A DNA stretch of 64,000 nt from Flavobacterium fluvii (GTDB lineage: Bacteria > Bacteroidota > Bacteroidia > Flavobacteriales > Flavobacteriaceae). Positions 17,362 to 26,151 of the stretch are shown here, one piece after another. The stretch covers positions 186,001 to 250,000 of the forward strand of contig NZ_FQWB01000001.1 in the NCBI RefSeq assembly GCF_900129545.1, in the 5' to 3' direction. Each line of letters starts with the position of its first letter. Position 1 is the first letter of the stretch. The notes below the pieces were generated by a model that did not search any database, was not told the origin of the DNA, and worked only from the letters and a program-made list of their open reading frames with translations. A program made the translations under genes and the position numbers.

Positions 17362-20112
17362 TTATTTAACACTCAAAACATAAGAACCCGATTCTAAAGT
17401 CAGGACTATGTTATTATTTTCTGTTTTGTAAGAGGATGAAAATTGAGCTAGTTTTTGTTTGTTCACCGTTACTGATGAAGCATTCGCTGTTGGCAAATAC
17501 ACTACAGCCGATGAATTGGCCGGAATGGTAATTTTCCATTCTAAATTGTTTTTGCTTTTCTTCCAGTCGCTTTTAATCAGTCCGTAAATGGATTCGTAAG
17601 AAGCATTTACAAAAGTCAGTCCAGCATTAAAATCCGGTTTCATAATGATTTGTTTGAAACCCGGAGTTTCGGGATTGCTCTTGATTCCCGCCATATTTTC
17701 GTAGTACCAAATCAGTAAATCGCCCAAAAGCATTACGTGATTTTGCGAATTCATTGATGGATCTGCGGTATTTCCGTTCCATAATTCCCAAATGGTCGTG
17801 GCACCATTTTCGACCATATAACCCCAACTTGGATAGGTTTTGTTGGAAGCCAGTTTATAAGCCAAATCCCCTCTTCCGAAATTCGTCAGCGTTCGCATCA
17901 AAAATTGCGTTCCGATTACGCCTGTGCTAATGTGTCCTTGTTTGGTTACCTCGACTTCGTGAACCATGTTTTTAAACACTTTTTCAACCAAGTTTTCAGG
18001 AACCATCCCAAAAGCCAATGGCAACACATTTGCCGTAACGGTATTATTAGCGTAGTAATTTTTGTCAGTATTTAAAAATTTGGCATTGAATGCTTTTTTG
18101 ATTCTTGTTGTTAAATCATCATAATGTGCAATATCAGCATCCGCTTTTGCGATTTTGGCAAACTTTTTCATAATGCCCAGAAGCTGATAATAAAACGCAC
18201 TCGACAATAATTGTCCATCCGTTAAACGGGCAGGATCTTTGGAACGAATCAACTCTAATGATTCCGGCGGAACGCACCAGTCACCATATTTATCCTTATC
18301 CATTAAATCATCTTTCAGATAATTTTCTTCCATATACACCATCCATTTTTTCATATACGGATATTGCTTTTTGATCACTTCTTTGTCACCAAATTGTTGG
18401 TACAGCATATCGCCAACCGTGATATACGTTCCCGGCCAGGTTACGTTATCCCCGTAATAACGCCAAAATGCCGGAGCTACATCTGGCAATCCTCCATCCT
18501 GAGTTTGGGAATATTTAATATCATCCAGCCATTTGGCATATAAAGTCTGGTTGTCGAATAAAAAACTTTCGCCATAAGCACCCGTTGTTCGGTCTCCCAA
18601 CCAAGGCTGACGCTCGTTTCGCTGTGGACAATCGATTGGCATTCCTTTGTAATTTCCGCTGATTCCCCACCAGGCATTTTTGAAAATCTGGTTCATCGTC
18701 GCATCCGAAGATTCAAAAGTTCCGGTGGTTTTGATATCATCATACACCACTTTTCCAACGAAATTCTCCAAAGTTGGTTTGGTCGGAAAACCAGAAATTT
18801 CTACAAATCTAAAACCGTGAAAAATGAATCGTGGTTCCCAAATTTCTTCGCCTTCGCCTTTCAAAGTATAAATATCAGTCGTTTTCGCATCACGCAAATT
18901 GGCAATGTACAATGAGCCATCGGCCTGTAAAGACTCGGCAAACTTCATTGTGATTTGGTCACCGCTTTTGCCTTTTACTTTCAGTTGCAACCAACCCACC
19001 ATATTCTGACCCATATCGAGAATGTAAGTCCCTTTTGCAGTCGCTTTAATCGAAACAGGTTTTACCTCGCCCATTATTTTCATATTCGGCGACATCTGCG
19101 CTTCGTAAAACCCACCCGGTTCCTGAACGTATCTGGCGTTAATCCAGCTTTTATCGTCGAAATTGGTCGTAGCCCATCCTTTCATTTCCTTGCGGGCATC
19201 GTATTCTTCGCCGTCGTATTCGTTATTAGATAGAATCGGTCCGTCGGTGGTTAATCTCCAAGTATCATCTGTTCTAATTACCTCTTTGCTTCCATCAGTA
19301 TATTCGACAAACAACTGCAAAGCCATTTTTGGAAAACCAAATGATTTAATTTTATACGGTTTGTAATCCTGACGCATTGCAAAAAAACGTCCGTTTCCTA
19401 AAATCGTTCCCAACATATTTTTGCCTTCTTTCAATTGCGAAGTCACATCAAAAACATTGTATTTTACGTTTTTGGTATAATCCGTCGGAACGGGTGCCAA
19501 AACCTGATCGCCAATTTTATTTCCGTTAATGTACAGTTCATACAAGCCCATTCCCATAATGTAAACCTTGGCAGATTTCACTTGTTTTTTCAGGTTGATT
19601 TCTTTTCGCAAATAACGGGCTGACAATCTGGAATATTGAGAAACGCTGTCATCTTTCGACAATTTTTCATATCCAATCCAGCGTGTGGATTTCCAGTCGG
19701 CATAGGTCAAAATCCCGATGCTGAAATGAGCGTTTTCCGCCGATTTGATTTCGCCTTTATTCGTAAAAACAGTTACTTTCCAAAACGCATTTTGTCGGTC
19801 TCCCAGCTTTTTTCCGTTGTAAATTATATTGACAGATTCATTACTTGTGATTTTTCCGCTATCCCACAAATCGGCTTTGTCCGCATTTAGATTTTCTAAA
19901 GTCGAAGCCACCAATATTTGATACGCCGTTTGTTTCACATCGTTTACATCCGACTTTATTTGCCAGCTCAAACGAGGCTGAACGACATCAATTCCTTCCG
20001 GATTGTTTAGCATTTCGCATTGCAGATTTATTACGCTGATTTTGTTTTGGGCTTGCGCCGAAAATGTAAAAAGTGTAATGATTAATGTAAGATGTAAAAA
20101 AAACTTTTTCAT
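17362..20112 (-). CDS. GH78 alpha-L-rhamnosidase
   Basis: Removes alpha-linked L-rhamnose from rhamnogalacturonan side or main chains, in periplasm or at the surface. The frame is open to 20154, but the ATG at 20112 gives a standard signal peptide (MKKFFLHLTLIITLFTFSAQAQ). It also avoids overlap with the upstream gene, so I use it (916 residues). The GH78 order is visible: N-terminal Fn3-like domain (QPRLSWQI, AYQILVAS), rhamnosidase N domain, concanavalin-like domain (ILDMGQNMVGW), the (alpha/alpha)6 barrel with DCPQRNERQPWLGD, and a C-terminal beta domain. A second, diverged GH78 lies at 27588. The gene begins 22 bp after the SIR2-like gene, so the two are likely co-transcribed despite unrelated function. 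Confidence 0.92.
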   Translation of the reverse strand: MKKFFLHLTLIITLFTFSAQAQNKISVINLQCEMLNNPEGIDVVQPRLSWQIKSDVNDVKQTAYQILVASTLENLNADKADLWDSGKITSNESVNIIYNGKKLGDRQNAFWKVTVFTNKGEIKSAENAHFSIGILTYADWKSTRWIGYEKLSKDDSVSQYSRLSARYLRKEINLKKQVKSAKVYIMGMGLYELYINGNKIGDQVLAPVPTDYTKNVKYNVFDVTSQLKEGKNMLGTILGNGRFFAMRQDYKPYKIKSFGFPKMALQLFVEYTDGSKEVIRTDDTWRLTTDGPILSNNEYDGEEYDARKEMKGWATTNFDDKSWINARYVQEPGGFYEAQMSPNMKIMGEVKPVSIKATAKGTYILDMGQNMVGWLQLKVKGKSGDQITMKFAESLQADGSLYIANLRDAKTTDIYTLKGEGEEIWEPRFIFHGFRFVEISGFPTKPTLENFVGKVVYDDIKTTGTFESSDATMNQIFKNAWWGISGNYKGMPIDCPQRNERQPWLGDRTTGAYGESFLFDNQTLYAKWLDDIKYSQTQDGGLPDVAPAFWRYYGDNVTWPGTYITVGDMLYQQFGDKEVIKKQYPYMKKWMVYMEENYLKDDLMDKDKYGDWCVPPESLELIRSKDPARLTDGQLLSSAFYYQLLGIMKKFAKIAKADADIAHYDDLTTRIKKAFNAKFLNTDKNYYANNTVTANVLPLAFGMVPENLVEKVFKNMVHEVEVTKQGHISTGVIGTQFLMRTLTNFGRGDLAYKLASNKTYPSWGYMVENGATTIWELWNGNTADPSMNSQNHVMLLGDLLIWYYENMAGIKSNPETPGFKQIIMKPDFNAGLTFVNASYESIYGLIKSDWKKSKNNLEWKITIPANSSAVVYLPTANASSVTVNKQKLAQFSSSYKTENNNIVLTLESGSYVLSVK

Positions 20113-20134
20113 AAGTTCTATGTCTTTAAACTTT

Positions 20135-21178
20135 TTATTTATTCTTTGCTTCATATTCGTTTTCCGCTTCTATCAAAGGTCTATGCCATTCCCAAAATTC
20201 ATCAAATGTTTTTAATTCTGAATTTACGGGATTACTTGCACTAAATGCTTCATCCGGTGACATTGGTAAAATATGTTGAAAATAACTTTCACTTGTTCTT
20301 CTTGGATTATCAGCAAGTGAACTTTCAAAAAAGTTAGTTGAATAATCATAGTGATGAGAATGAATAAAATTATCCCAACTTTCTCTAACTATTTCTTCAT
20401 CACGAATATCAATTATTTCAAATTGCTCCATATTCCTTTTTTCACCAGTACCCCAAGCTTCGTTTAATAATTTGACAGCTTCAAGATCAGATTTAGGCGC
20501 ACCATAACCGAAAATTGTTACAAGTTTAGTTGAATCAGAATTTAACCAATATTTTAATCTATCCCATTCAGTATTTATAAATTCATCATCTGTGTAATTT
20601 TTTTGCTCTATCGGATATAATAATTTTGTAGGTTCAAAATATCCCCCGTCTTTGCGCATATACATTCCTGCTGGTCCACATCTTTTATCTTCTTCACTGT
20701 ATCCAATTGCAACATTTCCGTGAAGAAATGAAAGTCTAGGCAAGTCATTAGTAAATTCTTTATTCCTTATCCAAGCCTGATAAAGAAAAGGATCCCAATT
20801 AAAAGTTGCTATTAAATCTTTTCCTCGAAGAGAAAGAACTAGATAGTCATAAATTGTTGGTTCATTAGGTAATTTCATATCCCCAAAATAATCAGATATT
20901 CTAAATTCGATTTCTTTAATTAAATCAGAATTGGGATTATCTTTATGAAGATTACTATATAATGTTTCAAAATTTTTAGCGATTAAATTTTCAGGTAAAT
21001 CTTTAATTAAATCTCCAAGTCCAACAACATCAATAAAATTGTCCATTGAAGGTAATTTTTTACCATACAATTCACCATTTCTGTAAGTTGAAGCAATACT
21101 AGCGCCAGCCCCAAGAATAACGACGTGACCACCACCTCCCATTACAGTCTTAATTCTATCTTCTTTTGTTTTTGGCAT
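20135..21178 (-). CDS. SIR2-like NAD-binding domain protein
   Basis: A 347-residue cytoplasmic protein without signal peptide. It has a Rossmann start VVILGAGASIAST (23-27 GAGAS), a TFNWDPFLYQAW motif (Asn127, Asp129, like the TxNxD motif of sirtuins) and FLHGN (His153, in the place of the catalytic His). GYGAPKSD near 225 may close the NAD site. These are marks of prokaryotic SIR2-like proteins, many of which are NAD hydrolases in phage defence. Residues ~235-347 show no domain I recognise. The gene reads AT-richer than its neighbours and has no link to glycan breakdown, which suggests later insertion between the MGH1-like and GH78 genes. No partner such as HerA or a TIR protein is adjacent. 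Met13 is an alternative start. Confidence 0.65.
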   Translation of the reverse strand: MPKTKEDRIKTVMGGGGHVVILGAGASIASTYRNGELYGKKLPSMDNFIDVVGLGDLIKDLPENLIAKNFETLYSNLHKDNPNSDLIKEIEFRISDYFGDMKLPNEPTIYDYLVLSLRGKDLIATFNWDPFLYQAWIRNKEFTNDLPRLSFLHGNVAIGYSEEDKRCGPAGMYMRKDGGYFEPTKLLYPIEQKNYTDDEFINTEWDRLKYWLNSDSTKLVTIFGYGAPKSDLEAVKLLNEAWGTGEKRNMEQFEIIDIRDEEIVRESWDNFIHSHHYDYSTNFFESSLADNPRRTSESYFQHILPMSPDEAFSASNPVNSELKTFDEFWEWHRPLIEAENEYEAKNK

Positions 21179-21267
21179 TGGTCTTAATTTTATAAATATT
21201 AATAAAACGATACGATTTGATTCGATGATATCCGTTTTTGATTCGATAAGAATTACTTAAAAATTGG

Positions 21268-22842
21268 TTACTCCGCCACTAATTTCTCCAATTTTTCTGA
21301 AACCCCAATCTCTTTTCCATTTTTAAAAATCCTAAACCCTTTTCCTTTACCGTATTTCTCTCCAGTTTTATCCCAAAGAATTGTAATTATATTCCCGTGA
21401 TACAACAAATTATCCAGACAAAACCAATCCCATTTTTCCTGTGGAATCAATGGATTTACCTCAATTTTTTCATCCGCTCTCGGACGTAAACCAACCAATC
21501 CCGTAATCATCAAATCGTTAAAAGTCGAATGATTGTAATAACGGCTTCTTTCTTTGTCGCCCATCAGCCAATAACCGGTTGTTTCGTCCAGATATTCTCC
21601 AATGTATGGCTTTCCACGGTAATATTGCGACTGCACATACAAATCCATTTGCTTGAAGTAATCGGTTTTGGCAACGAAACTCTGATTGTAATTATTCAGA
21701 ACATTCGCTAAAGCAGTCAACGTCTGTGAACTCGCGAAAGGCCAAATCGCTCCGTCCCATTCGCAGGTTCCGGTTCCGTGAGTTCTAAAACGCGGACTTC
21801 TGCGCTCTGCTGTTGTCAAACCAAAAGGTGCCGAAAACCCTTTTTCATCCTTAATCTGTTCCCAGGCTTTTTCAAAACCTTTGTCTTTTTGTGGCAGATT
21901 AAAATACCACGGAATAAATCCAATCGCTTCTCTCACCTGCGCCAGAGTATCTTTTTCTGTAAACGTTTCAAAAAATTCACTTTTCGAATTCCATAATTTC
22001 GTTTCCACTAATTGTTGTAAAACATCCGCTTTAGCTTTAAATTTAGCCTCCGCTTCCTTGTCGCCTTTCATCGATGCCATTTTCGAAATCGCTACGGCAT
22101 TTCCAAACATATAACTGTTAATCGTCGGTCTTGCATTTTGTACTTTTCGCCCGCCACTCAACGATTCTTCCATTCCGTCTTTTACATCGTGTTGCCAAAA
22201 CAAACCATCTTTTCGCTGACGGTCTTTTTCCCAAACGGCGTAATCCGTAACCATATCCGGGTACATATCCAATAAGAATTTTTCATCCTTATTCACCAAA
22301 TACCGATTGTACAACGCATCAGCCGTCCAACTACTGAATTTATACAATTTGTTCATCGGTTTTCCTTCATTGCCACGGTACCAAATTTTCACATCCTGTT
22401 CAATGTACTGCGGATCGTGCACCCAGCGAAATTCATTGATGTGATGTCCCACCGCACAAGCAATCAAATTGTATTTATCGGCATACGAACGATCTACTAA
22501 AAACTCTGTAATTCCGAAACCAAGTGGCGTTTTCTTGATGTGTTTTCGTGCCGTCCACCAACGGTAATAATAAATTTCCTCAAAATTCTGCTGTGGACAT
22601 TCAAACAACGGAACATTCTTTTCCATCCACGCCCAAGCACTGTCATTCGGAATCGCAAATTTCAGATTCTCGTCTTCCATCGTGTTGAAATAATCCACAT
22701 AATGCTTAAAATTATCGGCTTTCAAAACCACAGAAGTTCCTTTTTTAGAATGCCCCGCTCCCGATTTACAACCGCTGTTTAAAGCCGAAATCAGAATAAC
22801 AAAAGCAATTATTTTGTATTTAAATTGGTGTAACATATTCAA
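21268..22842 (-). CDS. MGH1-like (GH63-clan) glycoside hydrolase, probable lipoprotein
   Basis: A 524-residue exported protein. The N-terminus (LISALNSGCKSG, Cys25) looks like a lipoprotein signal, though the lipobox is not ideal. The rest is helical, as in (alpha/alpha)6-barrel enzymes related to mannosyl-oligosaccharide glucosidase, with IYYYRWWTARKHI, SYMFGNAVAISKMA, CEWDGAIWPFASSQT and STFNDLMITGLVGLRP. The WDG(A/P)IWP-type motif is typical of the clan. Its substrate is unknown; in a pectin locus an exo-acting role on a rhamnogalacturonan side chain is the reasonable guess. The downstream neighbour is the SIR2-like gene (89 bp), and the upstream gap holds a flavobacterial repeat. Confidence 0.7.
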   Translation of the reverse strand: MNMLHQFKYKIIAFVILISALNSGCKSGAGHSKKGTSVVLKADNFKHYVDYFNTMEDENLKFAIPNDSAWAWMEKNVPLFECPQQNFEEIYYYRWWTARKHIKKTPLGFGITEFLVDRSYADKYNLIACAVGHHINEFRWVHDPQYIEQDVKIWYRGNEGKPMNKLYKFSSWTADALYNRYLVNKDEKFLLDMYPDMVTDYAVWEKDRQRKDGLFWQHDVKDGMEESLSGGRKVQNARPTINSYMFGNAVAISKMASMKGDKEAEAKFKAKADVLQQLVETKLWNSKSEFFETFTEKDTLAQVREAIGFIPWYFNLPQKDKGFEKAWEQIKDEKGFSAPFGLTTAERRSPRFRTHGTGTCEWDGAIWPFASSQTLTALANVLNNYNQSFVAKTDYFKQMDLYVQSQYYRGKPYIGEYLDETTGYWLMGDKERSRYYNHSTFNDLMITGLVGLRPRADEKIEVNPLIPQEKWDWFCLDNLLYHGNIITILWDKTGEKYGKGKGFRIFKNGKEIGVSEKLEKLVAE

Positions 22843-22859
22843 TTTTATTTTAATTATTT

Positions 22860-22951
22860 GGGCGTGACCCTTCGTGAAAAACTTCGGGTCGTGCTGTACG
22901 TTCCCGCTTCCCGATGAAAAATCGGGAGAGCTCCACTGCCATCACTCACGC
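22860..22951 (+). repeat. Flavobacterial GGGCGT...CTCACGC intergenic repeat, copy 1
   Basis: The plus strand starts GGGCGTGACCC, passes through a GTCGTGCTGTACGTTCCCGC stretch and the hairpin CCCGAT-GAAAA-ATCGGG, and ends CCATCACTCACGC. It matches a family I recall from Flavobacteriaceae (GGGCGT..CCC, GGGCTGTCCGC, ATCCCTCACGC). A shorter inverted copy lies at 26058. Confidence 0.6.
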
Positions 22952-22983
22952 GGATAGACGTTCTCGGTTTCTCACTGCTTTAT

Positions 22984-23415
22984 TTACTCTATTATTTCGT
23001 CAAGATGCGCTTTAACATAGTTAATCCTTAATTCACCATAATGATCCAATTCATAAAATTTGTCATCGAGAGGATCAAAATAAGGATTTCGGTCACTTGT
23101 ATAAAGCTCTTTGTCTCTTAAATAAATTTCTTTTGATTTAATTGCAAGTTCAAGAAATTTGGTTGCCCCAAATTCACGTAATCCATCTATTGCGTCGTCA
23201 ATATATTCGTCTTCGTTATTTAAGTAAAATTGGTCAAAACCTCCATTGAAAACTTCATTATCAAGAATATTTGTTGATACAACTTGTCTCTGGATTTGAC
23301 TAAGAGGCTTTCCATCAAATTTGACTGTTAACAAATAATCAGCTACTTCAAAATCAAAATCGTCATCAGATAGAATTTTAAGTTTTTCCTTCAGTTTTAA
23401 TAAATCAATGTTCAT
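22984..23415 (-). CDS. DUF4375 (DMP19-like) small acidic protein
   Basis: A 143-residue cytoplasmic protein with the DUF4375 signature DNEVFNGGFDQFYLNN (about 72-87). It is strongly acidic with many Asp and Glu residues. The family is named after DMP19, a DNA-mimic protein of Neisseria, but most members have no known role, and this one could act quite differently. It has no signal peptide and no evident link to glycan metabolism. It lies between the MGH1-like and GH95 genes, in a segment bounded by two inverted copies of an intergenic repeat. Confidence 0.7.
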   Translation of the reverse strand: MNIDLLKLKEKLKILSDDDFDFEVADYLLTVKFDGKPLSQIQRQVVSTNILDNEVFNGGFDQFYLNNEDEYIDDAIDGLREFGATKFLELAIKSKEIYLRDKELYTSDRNPYFDPLDDKFYELDHYGELRINYVKAHLDEIIE

Positions 23416-23479
23416 ATGTTTTCATTTGTCATTACAGTTAATTTCAAAATAAACAATTCGTGGAATTCGTGTCCTTTTT

Positions 23480-25945
23480 TTAATTCGCCGAAAAACTATA
23501 AGTCTGCCCAGCTTTCATCTCCACATCATATTCATTATACTTCGGCAATTTTACTTTAGGCAATTTAGCTTCTTTAGAAATAATCGGTTTCTTTACTTCA
23601 ACATCATAAAACAACGGATTCGGGTTTTTCCCTTTTGCTTTTTTAAGCACAATTCCTTTATCAGCTTTTAAGGTGTTTTCCAATTTCAATCGGCAGTTTC
23701 CTCCTAATTTTGAGTACACTTTCAAAGTCGAAACTTTATTGTTTTTCCAGGTCATATCAATTACAAATCCGCCTCTTGTTACCAAACCTTTGATGCTTCC
23801 GTCTTTCCAGACCGTTGGCAACGCAGGCAATAAATGAATCGCATCTTCCTGACTCTGCATCAGCATTTCGGCGATTCCTGCCGTGCATCCAAAATTACCG
23901 TCAATCTGAAACGGTTGGTGGGCATCAAGCATATTTGGGTAGGTTCCGCCACCTTTTTTTTGATCAGCCGTAACCAAATGCAATTGATCCTGAATCAGTT
24001 TGTAGGCGTGATTTCCGTCTAACAATCTTGCCCATAAATTCACTTTCCACCCCATTGACCAGCCTGTCGATTCATCTGTTCTGTAAATTAAGGATTGTTT
24101 GGCCCCTTCAAATAATTCTGGTGTTTTGATTGGCGAAATCTGATTACTCGGAAACAAGCCGTACAAATGGGAAACGTGTCGGTGATTGTCTTTTGGATTA
24201 TCCCAATCGTCCTGCCATTCCTGTAACTGACTGTGTTTTCCGATTTTCATCGGAGGCATTTTAGCCAAAGCGTCACTTAATTTTTTAGTATAATTTTCAT
24301 CCGGAGCAACCAATTTCGAAGCTTTAATCACATTCGAAAACAAATCAAAAACCAACTGATTGTCCATAGTAGTTCCCGAAGCAATAGTCGATTTTCCGGT
24401 TCCGCCAGCGTGTGTGTTTTCAGGAGAACTCGATGGCACCACTACCAAATAACCTGTATTTGGATCGGTAATCATAAAATCCAAAAAGAAATCAGCAGAT
24501 CCTTTAATAATCGGATAAATTTCTTTTAAATAATTGATATCACCTGTGTACAAATAGCGTTCCCATAAATCCTGCGAAACCCAGGCACCACCCGTTGGCC
24601 ACATTCCTGACGCGGCCGAATCAACCGGAGCGGTTACGCGCCAGATATCCGTGTTGTGATGTAAAACCCAGCCGTTGGCATTGTACATCGTTTTTGCCGT
24701 TACTGCTCCCGTGACGCTTAATTCTTTTGCCATTTGGATAAAAGGCTCGTGCATTTCGGAAAGATTGGTTACTTCTGCAGGCCAATAATTCATCTCGGCG
24801 TTGATGTTGGTTGTGTATTTTGAATCCCAGGGCGGAGTTACCATATCGTTCCAGATTCCCTGTAAATTCGCAGGCTGACCGCCCGGCTGTGAACTCGAAA
24901 TCAACAAATAACGTCCAAATTGGAAATACAAACTTGCCAATTGCGGATCGAATTGATTTTTGAAATCACGGATTCTTTCGTTTGTTGGTTTTTTGATGGC
25001 ATCGTTTGAACCTAAATCCAAAGCCACTCTATTGAAGAATTTTTGGTAATAAGCAACGTGTGCTTTTTTGATTGCATCAAAACTTTTCGGTAAAGCTTTT
25101 TCTAAATACGATTTGCTCTTTGCTACTTCGTCTTCGGTAATGTCCTGATAGTTTTTGAAATTGGTCGCAATCGAAATATAAAGCGTTACCTCATCGGCTT
25201 TGTTGATGATTAGGATTCCGTTGCTTGCCGAAACTTCACCGCCTTTATTTTTAGCTTCGATTCGTCCCTGAAATTTCACCTTTCCTTTTACGTTTTCGAA
25301 ATTAGTTCCAACTCCCGAAAGGATTATTTGATTCCCTTCCGTTGATGGAACGGTTTTGTCAATCGGGCTGTTCATAAAAACATTCGCTGTAATCTGTCCC
25401 GGCTGACTTGCCGACAATTTTACCACAATCACCTGATCTGAAAACGAAGTCAATATTTCTCTGGTAAATTCTACTCCGTTTACCGTGTATTTTACTTTTG
25501 CCGTAGCGTTTTCGATATCCAAATCACGGTAATAATTGGTATATTTTTGATGTCCGGGAAACGAAATATAAGCACTTCCGAAAGTCTGGTACGGCATTCC
25601 GTCGTTGGTTTGCGACATAATATCCTGTGTCGCCAAAGCCTGTGCTTCATCGAATTTCCCCTCAAAAACTAATTGTCTTACTTTTGGCAAAGCCTCGATT
25701 GATTTGGTATGCGCGTTGCTGTTTGGCGAACCTGCCCAAATGGTTTCTTCGTTCAATTGCAAACGCTCCACTGCGGGATCTCCAAAAACCATCGCACCCA
25801 AACGGCCGTTACCCAATGGCAAAGCTTCGTTCCAGATGGTGGCAGGTTTGTCGTACCACAATTTTAGTTCGGTTTTGGTTTGCGCTGTTGAGGCGAAGGA
25901 AACAATTCCGAAACAGATCGCTGTTATTTTACTTTTTAACTTCAT
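23480..25945 (-). CDS. GH95 alpha-L-fucosidase / alpha-L-galactosidase
   Basis: An 821-residue exported enzyme (signal peptide to about residue 22). It has the GH95 plan: N-terminal beta domain (WNEALPLGNGRLGAMVFG, QLNEETIWAG), helical barrel with NINAEMNYWPAE (380-391, holding the Asn residues that activate water in this inverting family), ESTGWSMGWK, a GNFGCTAGIAEML segment and a C-terminal beta domain. Members remove alpha-L-fucose or alpha-L-galactose. Rhamnogalacturonan II contains L-galactose, and as I recall a GH95 enzyme removes it in Bacteroides thetaiotaomicron, so that role fits here. Fucose from xyloglucan-type or rhamnogalacturonan side chains remains possible. Confidence 0.9.
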   Translation of the reverse strand: MKLKSKITAICFGIVSFASTAQTKTELKLWYDKPATIWNEALPLGNGRLGAMVFGDPAVERLQLNEETIWAGSPNSNAHTKSIEALPKVRQLVFEGKFDEAQALATQDIMSQTNDGMPYQTFGSAYISFPGHQKYTNYYRDLDIENATAKVKYTVNGVEFTREILTSFSDQVIVVKLSASQPGQITANVFMNSPIDKTVPSTEGNQIILSGVGTNFENVKGKVKFQGRIEAKNKGGEVSASNGILIINKADEVTLYISIATNFKNYQDITEDEVAKSKSYLEKALPKSFDAIKKAHVAYYQKFFNRVALDLGSNDAIKKPTNERIRDFKNQFDPQLASLYFQFGRYLLISSSQPGGQPANLQGIWNDMVTPPWDSKYTTNINAEMNYWPAEVTNLSEMHEPFIQMAKELSVTGAVTAKTMYNANGWVLHHNTDIWRVTAPVDSAASGMWPTGGAWVSQDLWERYLYTGDINYLKEIYPIIKGSADFFLDFMITDPNTGYLVVVPSSSPENTHAGGTGKSTIASGTTMDNQLVFDLFSNVIKASKLVAPDENYTKKLSDALAKMPPMKIGKHSQLQEWQDDWDNPKDNHRHVSHLYGLFPSNQISPIKTPELFEGAKQSLIYRTDESTGWSMGWKVNLWARLLDGNHAYKLIQDQLHLVTADQKKGGGTYPNMLDAHQPFQIDGNFGCTAGIAEMLMQSQEDAIHLLPALPTVWKDGSIKGLVTRGGFVIDMTWKNNKVSTLKVYSKLGGNCRLKLENTLKADKGIVLKKAKGKNPNPLFYDVEVKKPIISKEAKLPKVKLPKYNEYDVEMKAGQTYSFSAN

Positions 25946-26057
25946 AGCTTGTAGTTGATGGTTAATAGCTGATTATTGTTGGTTAATCAATTATTAAGTT
26001 CATATTTTTTATTCTAAATTTTTAATCAAAAGACAAATGTTCTTGAGTACCAGAGTG

Positions 26058-26150
26058 CGTGAGGGATTACTTCACTTAACTTTTATTTTCATCGGAGTTC
26101 AGTGAACTTCGTTTGAAGCTGGCTACCGAAGTAGCGCGGATAGCCCGACT
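26058..26150 (-). repeat. Flavobacterial GGGCGT...CTCACGC-type repeat, copy 2 (inverted, shortened)
   Basis: On the minus strand it reads GTCGGGCTATCCGC, then variable sequence, then ATCCCTCACGC. It lacks the leading GGGCGT..CCC part, stopping directly at the stop codon of the esterase gene. Its orientation is opposite to the copy at 22860. Confidence 0.55.
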
Positions 26151-26151
26151 A

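Noticed and set aside
20113..20154. Upstream start for the GH78 gene
   Set aside because: It would overlap the SIR2-like gene and put 14 hydrophilic residues before a standard signal peptide; the ATG at 20112 fits better.
22860..22951. A tRNA-like or structured RNA gene
   Set aside because: It has a small hairpin but no cloverleaf, anticodon arm or T-loop consensus; it fits a known type of flavobacterial intergenic repeat.
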